A stretch of 64,000 nt of DNA. Origin: Eulemur rufifrons. Its lineage: Eukaryota > Chordata > Mammalia > Primates > Lemuridae. The position numbers and the translations under genes were made by a program. The stretch covers positions 11,212,193 to 11,276,192 of the forward strand of contig NC_091012.1 of assembly GCF_041146395.1 (NCBI RefSeq). Direction: 5' to 3'. This document shows positions 26,450-39,916 of the stretch, in pieces. The notes beneath the pieces were generated by a model, which was given only the letters and a program-made list of their open reading frames with translations, searched no databases and was not told where the DNA came from. How positions within the stretch are numbered: the stretch's first letter is position 1; each line of letters begins with the position of its first letter.

Positions 26450-27222
26450 TTTTCAAAAGAAGGTAGACAAAAGGCCAACAAACATATGAAAAAAATGCTC
26501 AACATCACCAATCAGGGAATTGCAAATTAAAACCACAATGCGATATCACCCCTGTTAAAAATGTTTTTTATTAAAAAGCCCCACCACAAAAAATAGATGC
26601 TGGCATGGATGCAGAGAGAAAGGAATGCTTATATGCTGTTGGTGGAACTGCAAATTAGTACAACCTCTATGGAAAACAACATGGAGATTTCTCAAAGAAT
26701 TACAATAGACCTATCATTCTATCTAGTAATGCTACTACTGGGTAACTATCCAAAGGAAAATAAGTCATTTTATTAAAAAAAAAGTACACCTGCACTCAAA
26801 TTTTTATTGCAGCACAATTTGCAATTGCAAAGATGTGGAATCAACCCAAGTGCCCTTCAATGCGTGAGTGGATTAACAAAATGTGCAGTATGTATACCAT
26901 GGAGTACTATTCAGCCATAAAAAGGGTGAATTAATGCCTTCTGTAGCAATTTAGATGGAACTGGAGACCATTATCCTAAGTGAAGTATCTAAAGAATGGA
27001 AAAACAAACACCACATTAACTCTCAAATAAATTGGAACTAATGGATGGGCATACATGTGCACAGAGGGAGGTAAAAGTCACTGGAAATCAAGCAGGGGAA
27101 GGGGCAAAAACCTACTTAATGGGTACAATGAACATTATTTGAGTGACAGGTACACTTATAGCCCTGACACAAGCAGTACCAAAGCTATAAATGTAACAAA
27201 AATTTTGTATCTCCTTAATATT
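26450..27222 (+). mobile_element. Sense LINE-1, 3' part of ORF2 and 3' end
   Basis: 'caacaaacatatgaaaaaaa', 'ttggtggaactgcaaattag' and 'tgtataccatggagtactat' are hallmark ORF2 3' sequences. Frames are broken by stops and the 3' UTR differs from the young copies, marking an older subfamily. A (TGAA)n tail follows at 27225-27250. Confidence 0.85.
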
Positions 27223-27224
27223 TC

Positions 27225-27250
27225 CAAATGAATGAATGAATGAATGAATG
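27225..27250. repeat. (TGAA)n microsatellite
   Basis: About six copies of TGAA, directly at the 3' end of a LINE-1. Confidence 0.9.
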
Positions 27251-27254
27251 TAAA

Positions 27255-27450
27255 GAGGCTTGGCCCTGGGGCAAGGTAATTCACTTTTCTATGGATTAGT
27301 TCACTCATTTGTAAAATGGGGATATTAATATTAATAGCAATTGCCTTATAGTGTTATAAATATTAAATTAGTATTGTAAAACTCTTTAAAGACACTCTGG
27401 CACATAATAAGTGCTCAGTAAATGTTAGCCATCGTCATCATTATTATTAT
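27255..27450 (+). repeat. MIR SINE, sense
   Basis: 'atttgtaaaatggggatatt' and 'ctggcacataataagtgctc' in the right order and spacing identify a mammalian-wide interspersed repeat, ending in a small ATT-rich tail. Confidence 0.85.
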
Positions 27451-27657
27451 AAAATAAATAAAATATATGGAAAACCTTATGGGGTTAAAAAAAAAATGTA
27501 CCACTTCTCTTTCTATTGCCAATCACACCTTCATTGCATTTTGCATTATTTAAACTTTGATATACATATAGATAGATAAATAAAGATAGGTATGTATATA
27601 TATAAATTCATAAATAGACAAATACATTTTGTTAAAAATCAGTTAAGAAACATTGCT

Positions 27658-27957
27658 GGCTGGGCATGGTGGCTCATGCCTGTAATCCTAGCTCTCTGAG
27701 AGGCCAAGGCAGGCAGATCGTTTGAGCTCAGAAGTTTGAGACCAACCTGAGCAAGAGCGAGATCCCGCCTCTACTAAAAAATAGAAAGAAATTAGCTGGG
27801 CAACTAAAAAAATATATATATTGCCTGTAGTCCCAGTTACTTCGGAGGCTGAGGCAGGAGGATTGCTTGAGCCTGGGAGTTTGAGGTTGCTGTGAGCTAG
27901 GCTGACACCATGGCACTTTAGCCCGGGCAACAGAGTGAGACTCTGTCTCAAAAAAGA
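27658..27957 (+). mobile_element. Alu SINE, sense
   Basis: Starts GGCTGGGCATGGTGGCTCAT, with both arms and the strepsirrhine linker. The duplication AAGAAACATTGCT at 27645-27657 and 27958-27970 brackets it perfectly. Confidence 0.95.
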
Positions 27958-27970
27958 AAGAAACATTGCT

Positions 27971-28674
27971 GATCTTGGTTTGCCTAATTTGATCTTCAGA
28001 GTCTTGAAGAGACAGTTAGATGCTATTAAATAAAATATTATGTATTAAAATTACTTGGAGAAAAATAGAAAAGTTTATGAAATTTATAAATATTACATAA
28101 GGAGACATATAGCCACAATTTAAATGTATAAACATGCACTATTTATCAAATTAAATAACACATGATCATGAAGGTCTGATAAAACAATCCACATTTTTCA
28201 CTAAACAAATAGTAAAAGCCCTTTACAAAATATGTTTAAGGAAATGTTTTCTGTTTTTCTCTGTTATGGGTTCTAACTCTTCTGTTAGTTTTGATTGATC
28301 AAGTTCTGCATATGTAAGCCCATCTACTACATCATATGAATAAGGCTGTTCATTTCCATTATATTTGGACCTATTTGAAAACAATGTTATTTTCCTTGGT
28401 TGGCAAGTGGTTATTTTTTACTCTAAAGTGACATGACTTTATTACAGTATTGTTTATAAAAGTTATACTCTGGAATTCTTTGAAATGTGCTGGCTGAACT
28501 TTGTGCTTAATCACGGACAATGGCTCTTTTGTGATAAGTTTTATAACTCTGATGCAAATGCATGTTGCTCTCTTAGACTACATTCCTCTACAATTAGGGT
28601 AGAGGAAAGGGAACTTTGAAATAGGTCTTGCACTTAATGATAAAAGAAAGTAAGCACTACAAAACCAGTGCCTA
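27971..28674. other. No recognisable feature
   Basis: AT-rich unique-looking sequence. No frame, repeat hallmark or splice pair recognised. Confidence 0.4.
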
Positions 28675-28944
28675 CCTCCAAAGTGAGGTATCACAAGAAT
28701 GGAAGAATAGGCACCACATGTACTCACCATCAAACTGACACTGATCAACACTAAGGTGCTCACACGGTAGTAATATTCTTTGGGGGTAGGGAGTTTGGGG
28801 GTGAATAAACTCACAATTAATGGATGCAGTGAGCATTGTAGCAGGGAAGGGCACATCTCAAATCATGGTTGGGATGTGGCAGAGTCATAACATGTAACCA
28901 AAATGTTTGTACCCCCATAATATCCTGAAATAAAAAAAAAAAAA
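28675..28944 (+). mobile_element. LINE-1 3' UTR fragment, sense
   Basis: 5'-truncated LINE-1 ending 'cccataatatcctgaaat' and A-tail at 28931-28944. The 9-bp word CAGTGCCTA occurs at 28666-28674 and 28945-28953 as a target-site duplication. Confidence 0.85.
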
Positions 28945-28953
28945 CAGTGCCTA

Positions 28954-29560
28954 ATGCAAAGACTGACAGAAAACCTAGAGAATCTAATGTATTCATGGAT
29001 TTGTTAATATAATTCATAAGCAAGAAATCTTCATATTAATGTAATGGGTGAAATTGATACTCTTTAAAAGTAAAATTTACCATTGAAACAATATAGTCCA
29101 TTGCATATCAATGTTACATATGCTTATTTAATGCCAAATTGTAGTTTGTTTATGTTACATCTAAATTTGTTATTTAGTATCTTGATGCTTCTGTTATGAG
29201 GCCTTTGAAATTCTATGCATACTTTTCATATGACTGTCCTATTTTACATGTGATTTTTGAATATTAATTCACCTGAAACCTTATTTGGCAAAATAAGGGA
29301 GTAAACTAAGCCTATAAAGATGATACCGGAATGATATATTTTGGTAATTATATGAAGTCAACAGTCAAATGGCAATGGTAGCATACCATCTAGCCTGTAA
29401 CGACTTTCTCTCTTCTCTTTATTATTTAGTTGTCATTTCAACCACAGCTTCTGTGTCAGTCTCTAAAAGGGATCTCTGATGCCCAGTGTTTGATGCATCC
29501 CTTCATATGTGATTATGGGTATCTGATGCTTGCCTGTGTCATTCCTTGCATTGTGTTAAT
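28954..29560. other. No recognisable feature
   Basis: AT-rich sequence without a recognisable repeat or coding signal. Confidence 0.4.
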
Positions 29561-29760
29561 TAAGAGATTAGGCTCTACAGTGTTGACTTCATCAACTGGA
29601 GTTTAAATCCTCATTCCATTAGGTTCTCTCTCTGTGTTCTTGGGCAAGTTATTGAAACTATTTCTCAGACTCTATCTTAAAATAATGACATGAATATCCA
29701 TTCCCTAAGTTTATTTTGAGGAATAATTCAGCAAATATTTGTAAAATATTTAGATTATTA
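29561..29760 (+). repeat. MIR SINE, sense
   Basis: 'gtgttcttgggcaagttatt' followed by 'tctcagactctatct' matches the MIR core and its downstream part. Confidence 0.75.
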
Positions 29761-30806
<1,046 letters not shown>

Positions 30807-31344
30807 TTGTTTTTGGTACCATGGCCTAAAATCATACCATGTTAGAGACAGCCCACTAACTTCATGTTTAGCAACAGCCCTCATCTGCTCTACTGGCTAC
30901 ATATCAGCCCTAGAACCCAAATTAAAATCACAATAACTTTCTTTTCCAGGCCAACAAATCAGATTTAGAGGGTGGAAGAAATTGGCCAGTGAAAAGATGC
31001 TATGCTAAAGTCTTACTACAATCCTTAATTATCTTAACTACAGCTCATACCAAGTAGATGCAAAGAGAAGAAAGATTTCAAGTGCCATCCTACAGCAGTT
31101 GCCCACATTTAGGATTATGAAACCACAACTTTGTCAAGACAGCGATTCGCCTTCTATGACTTTTTCTCTCCACCCATTCCCTTTCTAACATTTTCCAACA
31201 CTAACAGGACAAGAGCCAAAACAAAAATTATCTACTGGGTAAGTCAGATGGTAAATTACTGCTAATGGACCTTGTCATGAGCATAATGGACCTGGATGAT
31301 CATTATGATTCTAATAAGTAAGGGATCTTTTGCCCAGGTTTTGT
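30807..31344. other. Unassigned sequence, possibly an old LTR
   Basis: Sequence of medium GC content with no frame. The style ('gacagcccactaacttcatg', 'ctactgggtaagtcagatgg') hints at an old LTR or ERV fragment, but no family was recognised. Confidence 0.25.
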
Positions 31345-31480
31345 TTGTTGGTTTTTTTTTAAAAAATTATTAGGGGTACAAAATAGTTGTATATATTTAT
31401 GGGAAACATGTGATGTTTTGACACAGCTGATTTTTAAATATCTAGTTGATTTTTAAATACCCAGTCCCTGAGCATGGGTA
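31345..31480 (-). mobile_element. Old LINE-1 3' end, antisense
   Basis: T-run followed by 'ttattaggggtacaaaatag' and 'aacatgtgatgttttgacac', the complement of the 3' UTR of older mammalian LINE-1s. Confidence 0.7.
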
Positions 31481-32453
31481 AAAATCCCACCCAAACGCAT
31501 CTCCACTAAATATAACTTTCACTATGTGTGAAATTGTGTGCTTGTCTACATTAGAAAGAAAATTTGGGTCAAAGAAATGTCTACCACCTTTAGTGCATGT
31601 TCAATTCCATACCACACCAATAAAGCAAAATCACAATAAAGTTTTTCACACAGAGAAAGAGAAAAAAAGAATGTGAAATAGTTTTTATTATTTTATAGAA
31701 ACAGAAAAGAAAATAGTCTTGTAATTTCTTTCTTATTGTTCCAAATTTCAACTGATGATATTGGTAACATATTTGAAAATTAAATTATAGAATTAAAAAG
31801 ATACCCAAATATAATTATAACAATGTTTGCTTAATTCATTTGAAAATTTGATGTACCATATGCTGCTGTCTAACTTATCACAGATATTTCCAATTTTTTT
31901 AATTTATGTATTTTGGAGATGCCCCCACAGTTTTCTCACCTAATGAAAAATTGTTCAACATGTTATACAATAAAGAATATTGATAAACCTGAAAAGTGGA
32001 GTTCTCCAAGATCAGGTATAAATTTATTCTGTTTTTCTACATTGCATCTTGGCTAAAAAAAAAAAAATACATATATATGAAAAGGTAACTTTTATCTTAC
32101 CAGGCAAAGTTTTCATAAATCCAAGGAATTTAGAATCAGAAAATTTCATATAAGTTCCTCCTCTGGCAATTGGTAAATATACATATTTGGACAGGTCTCT
32201 GCTGCACTTTCATAAAAAAATAACTGACAACATTGAGTTTTTCACTATATTAGGTGACAAAATGTACATGAATGTCTACATGCCTGACATGGGGTAGGTC
32301 TTCAAATTGACAGGTATCTAAAACAAAGCATAAACAAACAAACAAAAGCAAAAGAACATATTAATATAAGTATTTAGGGACAAAGGTGTTAGAAAATCCC
32401 ATGTGAAGAACCCCATCATATGGCACAGATTGGGACCATCCAGGCTTCTCAAT
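31481..32453. other. No recognisable feature
   Basis: AT-rich sequence with several A-runs; no repeat, splice or coding signal recognised. Confidence 0.4.
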
Positions 32454-32469
32454 TATCTCTCCATTTTCT

Positions 32470-32817
<348 letters not shown>

Positions 32818-33079
32818 TATCTCTCCATTTTCTGATGCATCTGTTGTTCAGCCTGTCTAGTCTACACCCCCGTTTGTCTTTAACTTGTGATCTATATCAT
32901 GGAGAAAATTAGTCTTGAGGTATTTATCTTTCTCCTTAACTTGAAAATCCATGCACAGATCTTTATTTTGACATATGCTTAGCTTAGGTGACCACTGCCT
33001 ATCACTGGAAAATGTTACAACTTGTTAACTGGCACCCCTACCTCCAGTCTATTGTCTTCAAATCCCACATCACTAAAAT

Positions 33080-33597
33080 CTAATCTTTGCCCTTAACCAG
33101 AGCGGTGTTTCAAAATGCAACTCTGGTCCTATCATTCCCCTTCATAAAACTTTTAATAGTTCTCCATTGCCCTACAAATACAATCCAATCACTTAGCATA
33201 ATACACAAGCCCTCTATAAATTGTCTTTTACTCTTTTTTCATCTATAACATCTTCTCTCCCTCTATGCAATATATTCAACTAAATAACATGCAGGGACTA
33301 GAATGAGTTATGCCGTGTTTCTCTCTCAGCTCAGTGTCTACTCATCCCTTTTGTACATTTTCATCTACTTAACTCTTACTTCTTGTAGGGTTGGCTTAAA
33401 CATTTTTCCATTTTTAAAACTGGGTTCAGTGTCTCTGATACGTATTATCACAACATCTTCTATCCTGCTAGAACATATGCTATACTGCAATAGCCGATTT
33501 TCTTTTTTCTACCCTCCAACAGACTATAGAGGTTTTGAAGGCAGACACAGTATTTGATAAGCATTTAGGGCTCAATAAATATTTGTGAATTAATGAG
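33080..33597 (+). repeat. LINE-2 3' end, sense
   Basis: 'ttctccattgccctacaaat', 'tagcataatacacaagccct' and the end 'gggctcaataaatatttgtg' follow the L2 consensus over about 500 bp. This is an ancient mammalian element, and its decayed frames carry no coding meaning. Confidence 0.85.
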
Positions 33598-34549
33598 TTT
33601 GGGTTACAGAGAAATATGTACTTGGGCACTACTGTGCTGTTAGTCCTTATGAAAAAACTACTAGCACAGAACCTTCTTCTGAATAAGTTAATTAAGAAGG
33701 GTCATATTTGTTTTTGTACAAAATAGGAAAGTATGACTTACTATTTGTTTTTAAGATATATTTTGCAAGAAATATCAAATATCTTACCATTCATATGACA
33801 GCTCAGTTTAGCACTATCTGAAATTGCTGTTGAGCAGAGCAAAATTTTAAATGCCATAAAAGTATAAAATGTCGACATATAAATTCTTTATAAACTCATA
33901 CACAGAATAAGAAAAATGGACTGCTTAGAAAAATAACAATTGCCTGAGAGAGTCCAGTGGATCCACTTCTAATGAGTTAATGTCTATAAGCACCCTGCAG
34001 AAAAATTGGCTTATATAACTGCTTTATACAATTGAAATATATTTGCAAATGCTCTAACTAGCAGTTGTGAAGTGTTAGCTTCTTGATCTCTTTAAAAATA
34101 AAATTGATTTTGTTTTATAATTTTACTTTGGCTCAAACCATCTAAAATTTTTCTTTGGTGTTTTGTTTTTCTGATAAATTTCACAATAAAACATATACAT
34201 ATTTCAATATGTTTGTATAGGAGTGTATATATATGTTAAACTATGTATATGCAGTGTATGTGCATATACATATAAAGTTAGTTTTTAGAATTAATATAAA
34301 ATTTGTTGACATCTTAATAATTTGACATTAAAATGTTTCTTGCAAAAGAAACTGACAAAGAAGTAAAATATAAATTTTGAGAACAAATATTAAACTCCTA
34401 ATCTACTTGAAAGGCAACCAAATTATACAACATTAAACACTTAGGATAAAATTTAGGAGCAAAATGTAGAAAACACAACCAACAGGGACTTATAGAGGAC
34501 TAATTTCCCATCCCCCCAACAAGAAACTCAAAGGAAGGTGAATCCTTGA
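33598..34549. other. No recognisable feature
   Basis: AT-rich sequence. No frame, repeat or splice signal stood out on either strand. Confidence 0.4.
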
Positions 34550-35460
34550 ATTAGTTTTCTAGTTCAATAAAGTCAGAATGAATGATTTCCCTTGCCTTTT
34601 CCTCATGATAACATGTTCTTGTCTGCAGACAAAACATTCATCTTGAAGATCAGAGTGAAGTGATAAGCATTCAGTGAAGACATCTGGTCCTTTAGCTGAG
34701 GAAGTAAAATCTTTCAGAGGGTCCCAAGATATCCCGATGCATCTCATTGATAAGGATTGTTTCTTAGGTCATAGCTAGATGCAAATGAGATAAGAAAAGT
34801 CAGCATTTTTAACTTTTTTCAAGAGAATGTCTTTCAGCACAATTGCAGTATTTTAACCTTCTATATTCTCTCTCATGTTTTGCTTGATAAATAAATAGTA
34901 CAAAATCCTGGTGAACCAAAAGATGACTGGTGGAGACTATTGAACACATGAGACATGAGGAGAGGCAATGCCTGCTGCTGAGGCAGCCACCACTGGGGCA
35001 ACAGGATGAGCCTCGGGTGAATGCACCCCCTCCCCACTGGCTATTACATTCCAAGTTGCTCACAGTAATCTGGTAGGGCTGGATGTCAGACTGCGGAGTT
35101 GAGGAGATTTTAAGATACATAACAAGGGACACCCCTGCTCCTCCCTTGGTAAGATTATGAGCTGCTGTGCCATACTGTAACTCACTGCCAGCTTAGTTTT
35201 TATGGTTGATGGTAGCACCTATCCCTCCTTTGATGGAGGGGCTGAAATACAAGCACTTTGGATAGACTAAGTCAGTAATAAAATTCTCCACATCAACAAT
35301 CATTGTTGGGAAAGCAACAGTCCTTCCAGGATATACCAAAGACCTTGGATCTAAATCTTGCAGTTGACCAAGATTGATTGTCTAAAGAGCTGAGCAATAA
35401 TTTGTTTCAGTAGAGTGTTGCAGGAGGCCAATCTTCTTCTGAGAGGCCAGGGTGCAGGGG
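34550..35460 (-). pseudogene. Possible decayed retrocopy, parent unknown
   Basis: This stretch has higher GC and protein-like minus-strand frames (GRTVAFPTMIVDVENFI at 35275-35330; a 107-codon frame from 35132 to 34809; 62 codons from 34747 to 34559) separated by stops and frame changes. The look is of an intronless coding copy that has decayed. No domain or parent gene was recognised, so this is tentative. Confidence 0.3.
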
Positions 35461-35796
35461 ATAAGTTAATTTTAAAGGAAACAATAAAACAATTTAAACA
35501 TTATATTTTTAAATGTCAGTTTTCTAAAAAAAAATACTTTAACTGATTTTAATTATATTACTGTACACCAAACATGAATACTGGTACATATAAAAGGTTT
35601 TGTGTTAAAATTGCTCAAAATTTCATCTGTTTTGATAAAATTTTTAAAATGTATTGCAGAAATGCATAAAAATTATATTTCTGGTTTCTATGAAAGTTAA
35701 AAGCTTGTATATTGGAGAAATGAAATAAATCATGCTACATTGAGAAAATGTAAAAGAGAAAAGGAAAGTAACATTTTGTTATACAGCATTAGTTTA

Positions 35797-36147
35797 TTAT
35801 TTATTTATTTATTTATTTTTTTGAGACAGAGTCTCACTCTGTTGCCCAGGCTAGAGTGAGTGCCGTGGCGTCAGCCTAGCTCACAGCAACCTCAAACTCC
35901 TGAGCTCAAGCTATCCTCCTGTCTCAGCCTCCCGAGTAGTTGGGACTACAGGCATGCACCACCATGCCCGGCTAATTTTTTTTTTCTATATATATTTTTT
36001 AGCTGTCCATATAATTTCTTTCTATTTTTGGTAGAGATGGGGTCTCGCTCTTGCTCAGGCTGGTCTCGAACTCCTGAGCTCAAACGATCCGCCCACCTCG
36101 GCCTCCCAGAGTGCTAGGATTACAGGCGTGAGCCACCGCGCCCGGCC
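35797..36147 (-). mobile_element. Alu SINE, antisense, young
   Basis: Complete antisense Alu with intact CpGs at its 5' end (GAGCCACCGCGCCCGGCC), an (ATTT)n-modified tail, and a perfect duplication TACAGCATTAGTTTA at 35782-35796 and 36148-36162. Confidence 0.97.
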
Positions 36148-36162
36148 TACAGCATTAGTTTA

Positions 36163-37339
36163 GAATTAAAGTCATCTTCCTTTACTGAGACACCAATATA
36201 TTTTAATTTATGGTATGCATTTTATATCACTATTATTATGATTAGTTATCAAATAATCACTATCATAACTATCTAACTAGTTACTAAAAACTAACTTTTA
36301 AAATGTTATTAAAATGGTTGTTCTCCTATAATTTAACTAGTTCCTAATAATGTTTGTGTCAATCTTAATTCAAGTCTCCAGTTACTCCTTGAAACTTTAA
36401 CAAAAGTATATATAATTAATTCTGGTTTTGCATATACATTACAAGCAGCGTTAAATTTCAGTGACATTCCCTAGAGAAATATGATCTTTATTATCGTAGC
36501 GTAAATCGAAATATCCACTAAAGAAGCACCGTTAGTCGTTACCTCCTATATTTAATAACTTGAGGAGATGTAACTACAATTTTTAGTTCAGGATGTAATG
36601 CTGGCATGTCAAGCATTATTTCCTCAGAAATTTTTTATTTTTAATTGCATAATAGTATATTATCAAACTTTATTGCTTTTCCTAAATCATCTTTTTCAGT
36701 CAATAATCACCGATACAAAAATGTGATATTTTGATTACTGTCCTCTTAGCTGCCCCATGTGAAGCCCATAGCTGATCCTGGCTGTGATAGAAGACTCACA
36801 TCATTCCTACCAGAGCATTTGGTCTGATTTCAATAGTTTGTTTTCTTTGTTGATTAATTCTTCTTTTTTCCTGAAGTGGAATTAGAAAAGAAAATTGAAC
36901 TATGAAAGGACTGGTTTATAAAAATGGTGTCTTTCCTACTATCTGATCTGAAAGCTGTGTGCATCACTATTGAGGTGGTATCATTTAAAATATAATGTCT
37001 TGAGCCCAGAAAGCTAAGGGAGAGGACCCTTAGTTCCGTCAAATCACCAAGGCAACTGATATTGTTTAAAGTCCCTTAGGTGCCAAATTGTCACAAACTC
37101 ACTAATGTTTCTTCTTCAAAAATGCATTACCCAGTTACCTTTTTTTTTTTGCTCTATGGTGACAATAATCCAAAATGATCTACCACCAAGTCATTGTAGA
37201 TCCTTGAAATTGTAGTTTTATCTCTGTATGTTTCTGTTTCCAATTCCAGCAAAAGAAAACAAATAAAAAATTAAAACACTTGGATATGCTCGTTAAAAAA
37301 AAACTAAATCATATTTTTACCTTTAAAATTCTTGAATGA
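36163..37339. other. No recognisable feature
   Basis: AT-rich, unique-looking sequence; nothing coding or repetitive was recognised by eye. Confidence 0.4.
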
Positions 37340-39800
37340 TAAAAAATTTATTATTTTAACCATTCTTCAGTGTATTTTAAGTGCATTTACATAGTTGTAC
37401 AAATATTATCACCATCAATCTCCTGGGCATTTTTTATCTTTTCAAATGGAAACTTGGTCCCATTAAACAATAATTCCCATTCACTCCTTATTATAGCCTC
37501 TGGTAACCAACCACTAATCTACTTTCTGTCTCTATTAATTTGTTCTACATAAGTGAAATCATGTAATAATTGCCTTTTTTTGTGCCTTATTTCACTTAGC
37601 ATAATGCTTCCAACGTTCATCTATATTGTAGAATGTGTCAGAATTTTATTTCTTTTAAAGGCTGAGTAAAATTCCATTGTATCTGTATATTGCACCACAT
37701 CTTGTTTATCCATTCATATGTTGATGGACACTTGGGTTGCTAGAAGTTTTTAATTTTAGTTATGTCCAACTTATTTTTTTTCTGTAATGAATAGTGCCAT
37801 TTATGCTGCATTTAAGATGTTATTGAGAATCCAAGATCATCTAGATTTTCCCTCATGTTATCTTCTAGGATTTATAGTTTTATTTGTTTTATATTTATTT
37901 CTATCATCTATCTTGAGTTCATTTTTGAAGGGTATAAAGTGTTTGTCCACATTTTTTTTGCATGTGGATGTCCAGTTGTTCCAGTATTACATTTTGAAAA
38001 GTCTATCCTTTCTCTATTGAATTGCCTTTGCTCCTCTGTGGAAGATCAGTTGACTATAGTTATTTAGGTCTATTTCTGGGCCTTCTATTCTCTCCCACTG
38101 ATTTATTTGTCTATTCTTTTGCCAACACCACACTGTCTTAATTATTGTAGTTTTATAGTAAGTCTTCGCATTCAGTGTTGTCAGACATCTTTGTTCCTCT
38201 TCAATATGTGTTTTCTATCCTGGCTTTTTTGCCTCTCCATATAAACTTTAGAATCAATTTGTCGATATACACAAAATAACTTGCTGTGGTTTTGATTGAG
38301 ATTGTGTTGTACTCTAGAACAATTTGCTAAGAATTGACATTTTAACAATGTTAAATAATCCTATCCATGAACATGAAATATATCTTTTGTTTAGTTCTTT
38401 GATTTCTTTTTCTCAGAGTTTTGTAGTGTTTCTTATATAGATCTTGACATATTTTGTTGATTTATACCAAGTATTTAAATTTTTAGTGCTTATGTAAATG
38501 GCATTGTTTTCATTTCAAACTCTAATTGTTCATTGCTGGTACACAGGTAATGAATTAATTTTTTATGTTAATCTTGTACCCTGCAGCCTTGCTATAATCA
38601 CTTATTAGTTCCAAAAGTTTTTTTTTTTTTTTTCTATCAATTCTTTGGAATTTTCTATATAGCCAATCAATCATCTGGGAAATGACAGGTTTTTTTTCTT
38701 TCTACAAAATCTATATATCTTTTATTTCTTTTTCTAATCTTCAACAAGTCCCTGGTGGTCTAGTGGTTAGGATTCCGCGCTCTCTCTTTTTCAGATTTTT
38801 TTGTATTAACATTAGCTAGGACTTCCAGGGCAATGTTGAATAGGAGTGGTAAAAGGGCATAAACTTCCTTGTTCTGGATATTAGTGGGAAACCATATAGT
38901 TTCTTACCATTTAGTATGATGTTAGCTAAAGGATTTTTGTAGATGTTCTTTATCAAATTGAGGAAATTTTACCTCTATTCCTAATTTGATAAGAGTTTTT
39001 TCATGAATGGGTGTTTTATATTGTCAAAGGATTTTTCTGCATCTATTAGTGTTACTGTGTGATTTTTCTTATTTAGCCTGATGGTGTGATGAATTACATT
39101 AATTGATTTTCCAATACTGAACCAGCCTTGTATATCTGGAACAAATCCATTTATTCATGACTTATAATTCTTTTTATGCATTGTTAGATTTGAATTGCAA
39201 AGTTTTCTTAAAGATTTTTGCACCTACATATATGAGAAATATTGCCCTTTTGTAGTTTTCCTTTCTTGTAAAGTTTTTCTCTGATTTTGGTGTTAGGATA
39301 ATGCTGGCATCATAGAATGAGTTCTGGAAGAGATTATAAAGTATTGGTATAATTTATTCCTTAAATGTTTGATAGAATACATCAGATAACCTATCTGGTT
39401 CTGGTGCTTTCTGTTTTAAAAGGTTAATAATTATTGATTTTATTTATTTAATAGATATAGGTACATTCTAATTATCTATTTCTTCTTGTATGAATTTTGG
39501 CTGATTGTACCTTAAAAGAAATTGATTCATTTTTATCTATTAATAGATTATCAATTTGCTAAGGATGAAGTTGTTCATAATATATATGTTTTTAGTGTCC
39601 ACAAGATCAGTAGTGATGGTCCTCCTTTAATTTTTATACATGTCCATTCTCTTTTTTTCTTAGTCAGTCTGGCTAGAAATGTATCAATTTCACAGATCTT
39701 TTCAAAGAACTAGCTTTTGATTTCATTAATTTTCTCTATGAAATTACTGTTTTCAGATTTATTATTTTTTTTTACTGTGGGGTTGTTTTAAGATGTTTGC
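37340..39800 (-). mobile_element. Old antisense LINE-1 (3' UTR to RT region of ORF2)
   Basis: Complemented LINE-1 text in order: 'acttagcataatgcttccaa', 'tatgttgatggacacttggg', 'ttccagggcaatgttgaata', 'aaaggatttttctgcatcta', 'tcacagatcttttcaaagaa'. Frames are destroyed. A tRNA-Glu 5' half is embedded at 38749-38784. Confidence 0.85.
38749..38784 (+). repeat. tRNA-Glu(CTC) 5'-half insertion
   Basis: Thirty-six bases starting TCCCTGGTGGTCTAGTGG match the 5' half of mammalian tRNA-Glu with one mismatch (C for G at 38776) and stop precisely at the anticodon loop (GCGCTCTC). The A-box is present but the B-box and the whole 3' half are missing, so it cannot be a tRNA gene. The piece interrupts an old LINE-1, with imperfect repeats on both sides ('tctttttctaatctt' left, 'tctttttcagatttt' right). 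The match to tRNA-Glu is from memory of the conserved sequence. Confidence 0.85.
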
Positions 39801-39916
39801 ACTATTCTATTTCTTAACTTGGTGATTGTATAAATTTATTAAACTAGCCAATTAGTTTGCATGCACTTTTCTATATACATGTCATATTCCCAAGAAAAAT
39901 TGTTAAAAATAATATG

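Noticed and set aside
38749..38784. A functional tRNA-Glu gene
   Set aside because: Only the 5' half is present. The B-box, T arm, acceptor 3' strand and terminator are absent.
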